64,000 nucleotides of DNA from Ceratotherium simum simum (GCF_000283155.1 NW_004454193.1:13900010-13964009); one strand, 5' to 3'; positions 46,160-57,635 are shown, numbered from the stretch's first letter. A program made the numbers and translations. Notes: a model not told the origin generated them from the letters alone.

Positions 46160-47328
46160 CATGATCCCTAGACTGCATTCCTGATATTCTATTCTCATCC
46201 AGCACATTCTCCCTAGTCAATTTGAGTCACGTCAGTTGTTTCAGCTGTTATGCCTATGCAGATAACTTTCAAATAAAAGTCTTCAAATCAGATTCTGTCT
46301 GACCTGCAGATCTGTGTGCCAACTTGCTGTCTACCATTACGACACTGGCTACACAGATTGAATATTTTCAAACTCTACATTTTCCATGCTCTCCATCCCT
46401 AATACTATGTTGTATTTCATACCCTTGTCATTTGGCATCTTGACTCTAGTCATTGTCTCTTGCTTCTGGTTTTCGCTTCCTTTATTCCATCTGCTTTGAA
46501 CTGATCACTATAATGCATCTTGTTAACTTACTATCCTGCTAGTATCCTTATCTAGCTCTTAATGATATATATGTATGTATTACAGTCAGAACTATATGAA
46601 GGTCTACAAGCTTTTTCGTAACATAGCCATGCCTGCCTAACACTTCATCTTTTACTTGATAATTTGGGAATTCTCAATGATTTTATGGTTACTTGAAGTT
46701 TATTTGTACTTTTTGGGCAACTGAATGTGAAAATCTATCCATCTGAAATGGCCTTTTAAGTTTTTATCTATCAAGTCTTGACTGACCTCCACGGAAGACT
46801 GTGAGATTATATCTGCTGCACATTATGTACATTGTACCCCAGTCCTCTAACATATTGATGGGTTTGAGTGAAGATGGATGAACATAGGGAGTTTCTAGAA
46901 TAAATGCCCTGGGGAGGAAGGGGGTGTTCTGCCTTTTTCTCCAGAGAATTTGGCATATAAGGCCACATGTTCATACTTCAAAATTTGCATGAAACACTGC
47001 CAAGATTAAAATAAGGAAAAAAATCATTCAAACCCAAATTCCAAACAAGGGATTTGAGAGGATCACACTTGCTGAGATAGAGTGCCGAAAGAATTGTTCA
47101 AGGGGAAAAAACACAAAGGCCAAGTGAATAAGTTAGCAGAAGTAGGCAATCAGCCAGTGGAGTAGATAAGTTCTGAACTTCAATACTAGTCAAACTATTG
47201 TAAATACTGTCCCCCTCCTTATCTGTGGCTATTTGTTGAGAAATATCCACATAAAGGGTGAGGTACAGAGCAAGGAAATACCTCCATTACATAACCATCT
47301 TCATGTCATATTTTATAATCCCTAATTC
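46160..47328. other. Unassigned sequence
   Basis: About 1.2 kb. Parts of 46200-46540 have the T/C-rich texture of L2 coding sequence, but no firm match. Confidence 0.35.
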
Positions 47329-47329
47329 A

Positions 47330-47465
47330 TACATTTCTCCCAGCCAGAATATGAGTTTCTTGCAAAGGGAGATGGTATTTTATCATATTAATTTTAGTAC
47401 TTAGTCCAAGATATGAGCCAGAATAAGTGGCAGTGAATATTGGTTAAATTAATGGATGAAAAATT
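47330..47465 (+). mobile_element. L2 LINE 3' end
   Basis: 'gaatatgagtttcttgcaaa' (47347-47366), 'tagtacttagtccaagatat' (47395-47414) and 'ttggttaaattaatggatg' fit the L2 terminus. Confidence 0.65.
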
Positions 47466-47940
47466 GTCATCAGGCAGCACAAGAATATCACTTGAATAAC
47501 TGAAGAGTGGTATAATTATGAGAACACTGCCTAGAAGTTTCTATAGAAATATTTTACTGACCTAGATAAATTAAGATGATACCAGCTCCTCCCTCCTTCC
47601 AACCCGTGTCTCTGCATCTCTTTGCCACATCTCACATAAACAGCATCCTAAGAGGCACTCAAGTAAACCTTTAATGACTTTGGAGATGTATTTCCAAAGA
47701 AGTGATGTTGTGAGAAGAATTATTTCATGCTTAATTCCACTTACTTCTGACAGGAGTTTACACTATTCCTTGAAACAGTGGGCACTCCAAAACAGCAGCC
47801 AAGAAAGACAACTACAGGGAGATTCCCCTCCCTGCTGATGATGGAAGAATTTTTAGAATGAAGCTTATTGATCCTTGGTAAGTGAATGCCGCAACTGTGA
47901 ATTCTCACTCTATGGTATTGAAGTTTAAGACCCATTCTAA
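47466..47940. other. Unassigned sequence
   Basis: Nothing recognised. Confidence 0.4.
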
Positions 47941-47953
47941 AAGAAGTTGCACC

Positions 47954-48317
47954 AGGGCCGGCCCCGTGGCTTGGTGGTTAAGTGAGCGCGCTCCACTGCT
48001 GGCGGCCTGGGTTCGGATCCCGGGCTCGCACCGACGCGCTGCTTCTCCGGCCATGCTGAGGCCGCGTCCCACATACAGCAACTAGAAGGATGTGCAGCTA
48101 TGACACACAACTATCTACTGGGGCTTTGGNNNNNNNNNNNNNNNNNNNNNNNNNNNNNNNNNNNNNNNNNNNNNNNNNNNNNNNNNNNNNNNNNNNNNNN
48201 NNNNNNNNNNNNNNNNNNNNNNNNNNNNNAGGATGTGCAGCTATGACACACAACTATCTACTGGGGCTTTGGGGGGAAAAAATAAATAAATAAAATCTTT
48301 AAAAAAAAAAAAAAAAA
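47954..48317 (+). mobile_element. ERE-type SINE containing an assembly gap
   Basis: Sense SINE with head 'agggccggccccgtggcttg' (47954-47973), B-box-like ggttcggatcccggg (48010-48024), and the 'agaaggatgtgcagctatga' body. The TSD aagaagttgcacc is perfect at 47941-47953 and 48318-48330. The interior holds 100 Ns; the 43 bp before them (48087-48129) are repeated exactly after them (48230-48272). Removing one copy and the Ns gives about 221 bp, the size expected for this body type. The open frame 48090-48293 spans the Ns and is meaningless. Confidence 0.95.
48130..48229. other. Assembly gap (100 Ns), probably spurious
   Basis: Exactly 100 N characters, the usual placeholder for a gap of unknown size, flanked by an identical 43-bp overlap. 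Confidence 0.97.
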
Positions 48318-48330
48318 AAGAAGTTGCACC

Positions 48331-48918
48331 TAACTCACTAAGCTTATTATATTGAAACAATTGATGAGGCTTCCCATCCTCTAGTGTTGTATTCCTGGAA
48401 AGGCTTTTTTCCAGGATGTGAACTCATTTCAAATGAATCACATAGTTACCCATCTCTTAGGGAAGCAGATCCATTAGGCAATAACCTTTGAGGAGGGGAG
48501 ATGCCATGCTTTCACTTGCAAAAATGAATTGCTTCCTAAGATTTCTTTTTTGAAATCTCTTAAGGTAACTTCTGCTTCATAAACTCAGCTGTTATTAAAA
48601 GTTAGAAAGTATATTATTGTTAATTACATTTTCTAAAAATGACCAGCGATGTGATTCAGGATCATAGAATTTCAGGTTTCAGAGAAGTCTCAGAAATTAC
48701 CTGGTCACATTGGAGTACTTGAATTCTTGCTCAGATATTCCTCTGGGAGCCCTCTGTTAGATTCTGACCACTGACAGGAGGTGTTGTTGCTGACTGTCAC
48801 AGGGCTGATATGTGATATTGGACAAAATGTCCTAATTGCAGCAGATCCACACAGATTGCGTGGGCACAGTGATCAGACTGGAATGATCTCACTCCTGTGC
48901 AAGCTATCTGGTTGAGAT
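48331..48918. other. Unassigned sequence
   Basis: Nothing firm; 48660-48720 has a vague resemblance to an old LINE/SINE segment. Confidence 0.35.
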
Positions 48919-48919
48919 T

Positions 48920-49165
48920 TAACTGGTATTTATGGGATGCCTATTATATGGCAGGCACAGAGCTGATGCATTTCCACATGGTTGCATTTAACTTTCACAA
49001 TTTTGGAAGTTTCGAATATTGTTCGCATTTTTAAAACGATTAAATTTAAGCACAGACAATTTAAGCATTTTGCCTAAAATCACAAAGAATGAAGTAGCAG
49101 AGGAAGGGTTAGAAACTAGACTTCCTGATTCCAATCCTAATGTTGTTCCCTATGCTGTCAGCACG
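48920..49165 (-). mobile_element. MIR SINE, antisense
   Basis: 'atgcctattatatggcaggc' (48937-48956), 'aatttaagcattttgcctaa' (49058-49077) and 'ctagacttcctgattccaat' (49116-49135) follow the antisense MIR order to the tRNA-like end. Confidence 0.75.
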
Positions 49166-49354
49166 TGCCCTCTCACTCATTCTGTGTTCACTTGATGGAT
49201 TTAACACATTATGCTCAGATGGTGCCAGATAATTTCTGTTCGTTATCCATATTTTCCAAACTTCTTCGTATCTAATTTTATTTATAAATACCTCAAATAT
49301 GTATATATTTTGGAAATCTCATATTACAAAAATTATTTTTCCCATTACTAAAAC

Positions 49355-49690
49355 TAGGGGTCAACAAGTTACCACCTGCTTTTGTAAATAAAGCTTTATT
49401 GGAACACAGCCACAACTATTCATTTATTTATTTTCCACGGCTGCTTTTGTCCTGCAATGGAAGAGCTGAGTAGTTGCCACAGAGACTTTACAGCCTACAA
49501 AGCCTAAAATATTTACAATTGGTCCCTTTCCAGAGTCATACCATAGAGATGAGAATTCTGACCCTTGTATTGGTGTTACTCCATCTGTGTGGCTTCTTTG
49601 CTTGATTGTGCCAAGATGGTCCTGGATAACACCGACGTACTCTGCACATTTTAAATTAATGCATTGTCTAAAATGTTTGCTCACCCCTGG
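49355..49690 (-). mobile_element. hAT-Charlie-type nonautonomous DNA transposon (MER1-like)
   Basis: Terminal inverted repeats: left 'taggggtcaacaag' (49355-49368), right 'gtttgctcacccctgg' (49675-49690). The interior 'gtaaataaagctttattgga' (49384-49403) and 'cctacaaagcctaaaatatt' (49493-49512) is the well-known Charlie-derived text. Family name approximate; no convincing 8-bp TSD. Confidence 0.8.
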
Positions 49691-49854
49691 TTTAAACAGT
49701 GGGAAATCATTCATAGAAATTATTTACATTTGTGCGTGCACATGCATGGATGAATACATATGTGCTTTAAAAGGTTGATAAATCCTTTTTGGAAGAAGTA
49801 TGGGTGGAAACAAATGTTTGTATATGAAGGTCTTTATCTATCTACTTTATCTAC

Positions 49855-49898
<44 letters not shown>
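49855..49898 (+). repeat. CTAT tetranucleotide microsatellite
   Basis: About 11 uninterrupted units after a degenerate lead-in from 49830. It ends exactly where the LTR begins. Confidence 0.96.
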
Positions 49899-49899
<1 letters not shown>

Positions 49900-50641
49900 G
49901 TTGGGGAAGAGGGAGAATCCCCCTCCACCTTTTCCCTTAAGGTTCTTATGCTTGGCCAAATAACTAAAAGACAGGTTAGCAGGAGAAAGTAATACCAAGT
50001 TTAGTGACATGTATACATGGGAGAAACCAGGGAAACTGAGTTTCTCAACACAATAGTGGCAATTCTCATCTTAAATACTATCTTCAGCTAAAGACAAAAG
50101 AGAATGTTGGGGGTGAGGGGTTTGGGATTTCAGAGGGGAAGAAGACAATTTACATGGAGAGGGAAATGTAAATGTTTGTCAGACAATTCTTTACAGGGCC
50201 ACCTATAGAGAATGTGGCCGGAGAGACAGGAATCACAGTAATCAAGAATATGTAGATTTAAGTCCTTTCCTTCTGTACTGATAAGAGTTTCCAGAGACAA
50301 GGCCATCCCCCTACTCTTCCCAGCACACAGAGAGAGATAACTTTACAAATGGAGATTTCCTTTATAAATGTAAATGTTTGTCTGGCAGCTCCTTGCAGGG
50401 CCACCTAGAGAATGTGGCCAGGAAGAGACGGAATTTCTGATAAGAGGGGCTTGTTGGTGCCTTTCCTATTGTAACATCTATTTTACACTGCATTACAGCT
50501 ATCCTATGATAGTAACTCCTTCCTGGAACAGGTCTTCTATGTTAAATTCTTTAGGCAGTTTGGGGGAGGTCAAATGTCCATCAGAGAAAATAATCAAGGT
50601 AAAGAGATATATTTCAGGGTGGCCAATTTTGAACTCCCACA
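49899..50641 (-). mobile_element. LTR of endogenous retrovirus, antisense (same family as 33232-34049)
   Basis: On the minus strand it starts TGTGGGAGTTC and ends with C-rich ...CCCCAACG, parallel to the copy at 33232. Shared blocks include the TTGGCCAC/A start, the 'tccatgtaaattg' middle and the late 'aaacttggtattactttctc'-type end. It carries an internal direct duplication: 'aaatgtaaatgtttgtc' with 'cagggccacctatagagaatgtggcc' at 50165-50220 and again at 50366-50419. No internal retroviral genes adjoin it. Confidence 0.7.
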
Positions 50642-51808
50642 ATATCAGTGTAAAAACATATATCTGTATATCTATATAGATATAGTTACTGCATATACTT
50701 AGTTTGAGTTGGCAAATGAGAAGTAAATGCCCAGCAATTTCCCTTTACTGTGACCACGGTTTATCCTTTATTATGTATGTACTTTCCCATGGCAGTTAGA
50801 TGAGCCATCTGAATCTTTTTCAAAATAGCATTTTAAAAAATAACTACTGAACACCCAGAGTTGCCATTGGGAATAAAAACTATGTTTAATATCCAGTATA
50901 CACCATATTATGTAACCCAAATATAACGTGTGTGGAAGTGGAAGTGGGTGGGGTAAGTACTCCCAGGAACACACATACACTACAGCATCATGCAAAATAT
51001 ATTTTTAATAATATACTTATTCTTGCATACACTAAAAATACTGTAATCTTGCATTACATGGTGACATATTTTGTTACAGTATACGGAATAGGATTATTTG
51101 AAATTTGGCTATATATTAAAAAAGGTTGATCTGGCATACAATTTTGGATAAAACATGGAAATTTAAAATAGAACAAAATACTAATATAAAAATAGCAATA
51201 TACTCTTAATCAAGCCTATGTGAGTAGATTTATTTATTAGAATTCAATTTGTTTAATCTTTATTGCTATGTTCTCATATTTTAAAAATTGTGGATGTTAC
51301 TCTTCATTTTTTGAACAAAGAAACAGGGGTAATATAAAACACACTGCGTTATAAAGTTACTGTTTTATGGTAATATAAATGTGCATTCCGGTTGCACGAT
51401 GTCTCCTATCAGTGGACGGCAAGATGGTATTTATCAGTCAGGTGTGAATATAACTGGTATTGCCAAGCATAATAGACAATAGATTCTACTATAAGTTTAG
51501 AGAAGACACAGACACACTTTTCAAATTGATGTTTCCTATACCCACATTCCATAAAATCTGATGTCATAATATTATATCTTTACTCTGTAAAAATATTTTC
51601 ATGTCAGCCCCAGAAATTATGTCTCCTTCTGCTATAAAATCTGTCCTTGATCCTCAAAAGAGAGGCTTCGAGAGAAAATATAGTCCTCCAACACAGGTTA
51701 GTGTGATGGAGAGATTATGGTGCCTAGAGTCAGACTCTTCATAAGTCTAACTCTGGGGTGCGTGAATGTATGTGTGTGTCCTTCTCTGACCCTCTGTCTC
51801 ATTCTCAG
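50642..51808. other. Unassigned sequence
   Basis: About 1.2 kb. A small ATATC run at 50660-50685. No gene or element recognised. Confidence 0.4.
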
Positions 51809-52323
51809 TGGATTAGTTTTCCATTGCTGCTATAACAAATTATCACAAATTTTGTGGCTTAAAACAACACAAATTTATGATCTTACAGTTCTTTAGGTCA
51901 AAAGTCAGACACAGATCTCATTGAGCTAAAATCAAGCCATCAGCAGGTCTGCTTTCATTTATGGAAGCTCTGGGGAATTGGTTTCCTTGCCTATTCTGTT
52001 TTTTAGAGGCCACCCACATTGCTTGGCTCAGTTGCTCTGTCTTCAAAGTCAGTTACCTAGCATCTCTCTGACCTTTCTTTCATAGTCACATCTTCCTCTG
52101 ACCATAGATGGGTAAGATTCTCCACTTCTGTGGACCCTTGTACTTACCTTGGGCCCACCCACCCATTTAATTAGAGATATCACCCAGGAGACTTCCTATT
52201 TCATGGTCCATAATCTGAATCATGTCAGAAAAGTCACCTTTGCTGTGTAAGATTACATAGTCACAGGTTCTGTGGATTAGGATGTGGATATCTTTGTGAA
52301 GGGGTGTGACTCTACTTACCACA
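51809..52323 (-). mobile_element. MLT1 LTR (ERVL-MaLR), antisense
   Basis: Starts 'tggattagttttccattgct', with 'cacaaattttgtggcttaaa' (51845-51864), 'tgagctaaaatcaagccatc' (51923-51942) and the end 'gactctacttaccaca' (52308-52323). Same general type as 20092-20599. The 5-bp flanks (ctcag, atctg) do not match. Confidence 0.88.
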
Positions 52324-52958
52324 ATCTGTACTGAGATTAAAAATATCTGTTTTATAGAAGTATGAGATTGATTCAATAAGATGGCATGGATAAAATGCCT
52401 ACCATACGCTAGCCCATAGTGGGTGATTTGTAAGTGTAAGTTATTTTCCATTTTTCTCATTCCCTTCCAAGTATTTAATCACCATGAAGTTTTTATGAGT
52501 CAAATTTATAATAAGAATACTGGTGCACATTGAAGACTAAGTGCCACCGTATCTTAGGTGATGGTACCAATCTAGATCAGGCATAGATTAAGAAGTGAGA
52601 GAAAATATTTCTGTGTAGGCAAATACAAACATTCATGTGCACGAAAGTTGCAAATCCACAAAGTAAGGACAATCTACACAAGAAATGAATGCTTTTTATC
52701 CCATTATTTATATAACCTCACTGTATGTTAATCATCTGTTTTATATCAGTTTCACTACTAGATACATTCTTGGGGAGCACTAATTTTTCTTATTTATTAT
52801 AGTAATTCTGTATCAAATATTGTGTGTGAGCATATGTGTATGCAAAGAATGTTTTTATCATAATGACTACAAAAAGAAGTATTTATGAAATGTATAACAT
52901 ATTTATATATTATTTCATATACTATATAAACATACATTAAGCAAAGTAACGCAATGTA
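52324..52958. other. Unassigned sequence
   Basis: Nothing firm. Confidence 0.4.
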
Positions 52959-52984
52959 AAAAAATACACATACATGAATATATA

Positions 52985-53022
52985 TGCCTGTGTGTGTGTA
53001 TATATATATATACACACACATA
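52985..53022 (+). repeat. TG-TA-CA compound microsatellite
   Basis: Run of TG, then TA, then CA forming a self-complementary arm. It creates the Tyr/Ile/His-rich minus-strand open frame at 52797-53108, an artefact. Confidence 0.9.
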
Positions 53023-53129
53023 ACGTTTGATTTATTCATATATACCTGTGTTTGATTTCTCCATCTGTTCATAAGATACTCCAATGTGCTTAGAACAACA
53101 TTTTGCATACATTAAATGTTTAATATTTA

Positions 53130-53166
53130 GCTATTATATTATATATATGAGTTTACACACACACAC
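53130..53166 (+). repeat. AT and CA short repeats
   Basis: An ATATAT run and an ACACAC run separated by 'gagttt'. Confidence 0.8.
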
Positions 53167-53555
53167 TGGTTTTTCACCTTTGTCACTGAATATGTGTCAC
53201 AGTGGCTTTTGTTCCTGCCATCCAAATCAGGAGTTATAGTAAAATGGTCATGATTTTAAGCTGTTTAGTTTTGAAGTAATTTATTTCACAGCAATTGATA
53301 ACTATGTAAGGCTGAAGGCAAGGATGGTCTTAAATTCCTAAACAATTCATGGAAGATGATGGGGTGAAAGGTAGTATTGCAGGCTATGATTAAACTTAAA
53401 TGGAGATGGAGAATAAAATGATCATACATTCTCAAAATGGAAAGATTGAATCCTAAGTTTTAGATTTAAAGAAGGCTGGATCTTTGAGACTTCAACATAG
53501 CAAGGACATATTTGTGCTATGTGAACTTTGTTTGTGCATACAAAGGTCCTACTAG
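53167..53555. other. Unassigned sequence, possible LTR trace
   Basis: 'gattttaagctgtttagttt' (53252-53271) and 'cacagcaattgataactatg' (53287-53306) recall the 3' end of MLT1-like LTRs in sense orientation, but too little is preserved to annotate. Confidence 0.3.
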
Positions 53556-53626
53556 CTAGGAAGGAAAGGAGGGAGTGAAGGAGGGAGAGAAGGAGAGAGG
53601 GAAGGAGGAAAGAAGGAAGGAAGGAA
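53556..53626 (+). repeat. GGAA/GGGA-rich purine microsatellite
   Basis: Almost pure purine tract of about 70 bp ending in GGAA units. Confidence 0.9.
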
Positions 53627-54068
53627 AATCAGACAGATGTTTAGGTTGAAAAACAAAGCAGTATGTAGGTCAAATAAACCAGGGTCTAAATAACCAGCTT
53701 TCCACTGGTTGAAATGGCCAGTTCTTGGAATCTGTCCTTTAGGAAATGTGATGCCATACCTTTTAAACCATCAAGATGCACAGGATGTAAGTCAAGCTTT
53801 TTAGAAATTATGGTGCCTCTTGAGGACCACATGGATGCTTTCAAGTGAATGACAACTTCAGTGTATTTAGTTGCTTTCCAAAAGCATCCATCAATTATCT
53901 ATGCTAACTTAACTCACAGGACATCATAGAACATGGTTTGGAAGCACCACCGTTACATTCAGGACTCTCTCATTTGTAGCACATCATGCTCCTTTTCCTT
54001 AAAATCCCTCATTCCCTTTGTCTTTTCTTCCTTATTATGAACTCATATTCTGATGTTAAAAGTTAGTT
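53627..54068. other. Unassigned sequence
   Basis: Nothing recognised. Confidence 0.4.
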
Positions 54069-54069
54069 T

Positions 54070-54320
54070 AGCATAGAGTACTGGCTCACAAGCTAAATTG
54101 ACTGGATCCAAATTCTGTTTCTGCCACTTAGTGGCTGTGAGACACTGACAAACTCATTTAACTTCTTTTGGCCTCTATTTTTTAATCTTATTGTGCTAAA
54201 ATTTGCATTGATCATTTAGGATACATGGTTATTATAAGGAATTAAAGAGTTAATGCACATAAAGCAGATAGCGGAGTGCCAGGCATGTAGTAGAACTCAA
54301 CACACATTCAATATTACCAG
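54070..54320 (+). mobile_element. MIR SINE
   Basis: 'gtttctgccacttagtggct' (54117-54136), 'aaagagttaatgcacataaa' (54244-54263) and 'gtgccaggcatgtagtagaa' (54276-54295) reproduce MIR from core to tail. Confidence 0.85.
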
Positions 54321-54454
54321 ACTCTAAATCAACGCTTATTTGAGGATTTCACAGAATCCTCGAGTCAGCTTCATTTCCCCACCATATCTTTTACTATAGC
54401 ATATTTTGAAATATCTGCCATAGAAAATATCACTGTTTTATAATTATTTGTTTC

Positions 54455-54605
54455 CAAGCTTGTCTGTCTCACTAGAGAATGAATCCTTGGAGCAGAAACT
54501 GACTTAGTTATTGCTGTATTCTTAGTGGCTTGCAAAATGTGGGACACAGATTAGGTACTCACAAAACAAAATCTAAATGAATAAATGAATTAATCAATGC
54601 ATCTG
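54455..54605 (+). mobile_element. L2 LINE 3' end
   Basis: 'cttgtctgtctcactagaga' (54459-54478), 'agttattgctgtattcttag' (54506-54525) and 'gaataaatgaattaatcaat' (54579-54598) fit the L2 3' terminus. Confidence 0.75.
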
Positions 54606-54641
54606 TCAACATATTTGAGGCTGGTTAGAGTTAAGCAGGGA

Positions 54642-54706
54642 TATATATATTTTTTTCATTGTTTTCCCAACACACACACATATATATACATATATGTATA
54701 TATATG
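54642..54706 (+). repeat. AT and CA/TA compound microsatellites
   Basis: ATATAT (54642-54651), T-rich spacer, then ACACACAC and TATATACATATATG repeats. Confidence 0.85.
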
Positions 54707-55428
54707 ATGGTTAACATAGAGACAGAAAATATTAGTTAGAAAAAAATATAGGAGCTGATATCACATAGAGTAGGATTAAAATAAACTCTGCCATCAAGCA
54801 CTTGCTGTTGACCTTCAAGAGGTAATTGAACAAGCTAGAGTCTCTTTTTTTCTACCTACATTGCATCACTGTGAAAATTCATATAAAATATATAAAGGAC
54901 CTGACACCTAATAGCTGATAGCTATTGTATTGGCATTGCCAAAGGTTATAAGGCTTGGCTATTTGTAGAAACACATTATAGATTCTTGGGAATAAACAAT
55001 CCTGCCTAGAAAGAGCCACATTATTATTCTGTTTTTTAAACAAAAGTAGTGAAGTAATTTAGTGCCTTCCAGATAAGCTCAACTTTCATATATTGCTACC
55101 TGGGGCCAGGGAGAATATCTGTGGGAAAGCAACTGGTAGAAATAGATAGGGCTATTTGCTCTCTAAGTGTCTTTGGGCCTGTGAAATGAGGGTTCTATAG
55201 GCAGATTTCCCACCTGTGAGAGGATTACTGCTGGAGCTTTTTACCTGTTCACTAAAATAGCCAGAGTAGCTTCCTTCATGTAAGCAGTCTTAAGTTTGCC
55301 CATTTACTCTAAGAGATCAATAAATCTCAGTTCCTGATTTTATTCTAAGTATTCCTCTGCCACTGATATGAAATCAAATAAAAAAGTTTTACTCTCAAAG
55401 AATAAATCATCATTATAGCAGAAGGTGC
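54707..55428. other. Unassigned sequence
   Basis: Nothing recognised in about 0.72 kb. Confidence 0.4.
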
Positions 55429-55429
55429 C

Positions 55430-55670
55430 ATATACACAGTGCCAACAAAGCCATGTTAAGTGTTTTATGTGTATTATTTTATTTAATCCATACAAAGACC
55501 TTAGGACTTAGATTCTATTTTTATTAGCTTCCTTTTATAGAAGAGGCTTTTGAAACTCAGAATAGCAAATTAATATTTGTAGCAAGTAAGAGGTAGAAAA
55601 GAGATTTAAACTCAGATCTTTCTTACTCCAAAGCCCTGCTCTTTCTATTGAATTACATTGTCTTTCAAAA
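55430..55670 (-). mobile_element. MIR SINE, antisense
   Basis: 'gtattattttatttaatcca' (55472-55491), 'ccttttatagaagaggcttt' (55531-55550), 'taagaggtagaaaagagatt' (55587-55606) and 'aaagccctgctctttctatt' (55630-55649) give the full antisense MIR order. Confidence 0.82.
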
Positions 55671-56783
55671 ATACTAATTAATTGACACATGTTAGTGGGA
55701 AATAGAGCAGGACTAGAAATCAAGCTATAGGGGCTAAATACCCTTATTATAGTTGTAGAGTGAAGGGTCATTTCCTAACAGGACGGCAGAAGAGGAAAAG
55801 TCCATGAGAAGACCTTGTCTCAGTGCGATTCTTGAGGCTAAAAATTGCAATGTGTTTGGGTTTGGGACATATGCATCCTTTCTCTGTCAAGTCTTAGCTG
55901 TGTGAATTTAAGGTAGTCACGGATCTTCACAAAGTTATTTCCCCAGAAACTGACCTTGTGATTTAGATTTGTGTATTTTACTTAAGAAGCAATCTTAGAA
56001 GGCATAGTAGGGAAATGGGGAAGATACATGGGAAAGAGAAGAAAGTCAATACAGACTACCCTAATGAAGAAGTCATGATTGTGGACAAACAAGGTATAGT
56101 CCCACTTGTGATCTCTGGGAGCCTGCAAAGAACACGCATCAGAGCCCCATATCTCCAAAAAAGAGTGAGGAAGTTGGGGCATTTATCCACCAACTCCCAT
56201 CCATCACCGGGCAAGGGCTGCACTTGAGACATTAAGCTCTGTAATTTCTGGTCTGCCCTGTGGAGGCAAGCATGATCCAACTACCAGAGAAAATCATCAG
56301 TCAAAATAGCACAGGTTCCAGAAGTAGAAAACCATCAATGCCTATAGAAATGATGAGTGCTGAGGAGGTGTGGATGGGGCGCTGACAGCATCTGCTATAC
56401 TCACAGAGGCTCAAGTTTCCCATGTAGAAAAGACAGATGATGACCCTTGCTCTGTCTGACTTTGATATCATTAAAATATAAATAACATGAATAGCAAAAT
56501 GATTTGAAGGAAAATCTTTGAGCAGATGCTATTTGTTATTCTTTCTGGTGAACTGATTAGTCCTATTGTTGTAAAAAAATCTTATTAAATTATTGTAAGC
56601 AGTTCCCTTTCATGATGACAAAATCCAATATTTCTCATTTCATTTATCTTTGTTAAGCTAACGAGGAATATGTGAGAGTTTTTTTATTATCTTGTCTTTC
56701 AAGCCATATACTTTTGGACTTTTCAATTGAAGATGAGTTTTTTTTCTTTGGAGAGCATCAGGAAATAATTTGAAAGGGGGAGA
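55671..56783. other. Unassigned sequence
   Basis: About 1.1 kb; overlapping open frames on both strands at 55982-56280 have no family signature. Confidence 0.4.
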
Positions 56784-56784
56784 A

Positions 56785-56870
56785 GAATACCTTATTCATC
56801 TTTGTGTATCCCCAGTAACAACTATATGTTGGAGGTGATTTGTAAATATTGATAGATAAATGAATGGAAC
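56785..56870 (+). mobile_element. L2 LINE 3' end
   Basis: 'ttcatctttgtgtatcccca' (56795-56814) and 'tgatagataaatgaatggaa' (56850-56869) are the L2 terminus. Confidence 0.75.
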
Positions 56871-57530
56871 TTATAAAGCCTTATATGGTAGGCTAAAGAC
56901 CTTGGAAGTATATTCTTCTAAGTTTATTATTTTTAGGATTTTTGATTATCATGTTCTTTCTGTCCTGTCATTTAAAGTATTTCTTAAGAACATTTAAAAG
57001 AAATGCCTCTTCTCATACCTGATTCATTACTTCAGAAGAACAGCCATGTTTTTCCTCTGGAACAAAGGGAGAGCTTGGCATTGTCTGTTTTGTCTGACAG
57101 ATACTGTTGACATTTGGTCATTTACTGCTTAAAAAATTTAAAAGATTGTTTTTTCCCCTCTGGGGGGTTCACAGAACTCTTGTTTCTTTAGTTGTTGCAT
57201 ATACCTCCAGTAGCCTATTGTCAATATACAGGGCAAACATAACTAAATGATGTCACAAGCATTTTGGGAATCCCAACTCTTACATATATATAAGCTGGGG
57301 TATCAAACAACTAAACATGTGTGTATTGGCATAGCTGGGGGCCAACAGCTGCCTGGTGGTTGTAAACAATTTAGAATTTCAGAAATGAGAAGGAGATTAG
57401 AAGAGACTAAATGGCAAACTCAAGGAGGCAGGCATGAAGGGCTTTGAAAAATATGCTAAAATGATTGTGATACATACATTTTGAAAGACTTTCAGCTAAA
57501 AGGTAAGGTGGCTAAAATTATATTGTAAAA
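56871..57530. other. Unassigned sequence
   Basis: Nothing firm. Confidence 0.4.
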
Positions 57531-57534
57531 TATA

Positions 57535-57635
57535 TGTTTCAGTCTATACAAAAGTCAAAATATAATGATGTACATCTGAAATTTATATAATGGTATAAAG
57601 CAATGTGACCTCAATAAAATAAAAAATATATTAAA
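57535..57635 (+). mobile_element. L1 3'-terminal fragment
   Basis: 'aatataatgatgtacatctg' (57559-57578) through 'aaatttatataatggtataa' (57579-57598) to 'tcaataaaataaaaa' (57611-57625) is an L1 3' end with its A-rich tail. Confidence 0.75.

Noticed and set aside
48090..48293. Open frame spanning the N gap
   Set aside because: The middle third is unknown bases and the ends are the duplicated SINE segment.
53230..53310. Possible 3' end of an MLT1-like LTR
   Set aside because: About 50 bp of weak resemblance and no LTR start, polyadenylation signal or TSD.
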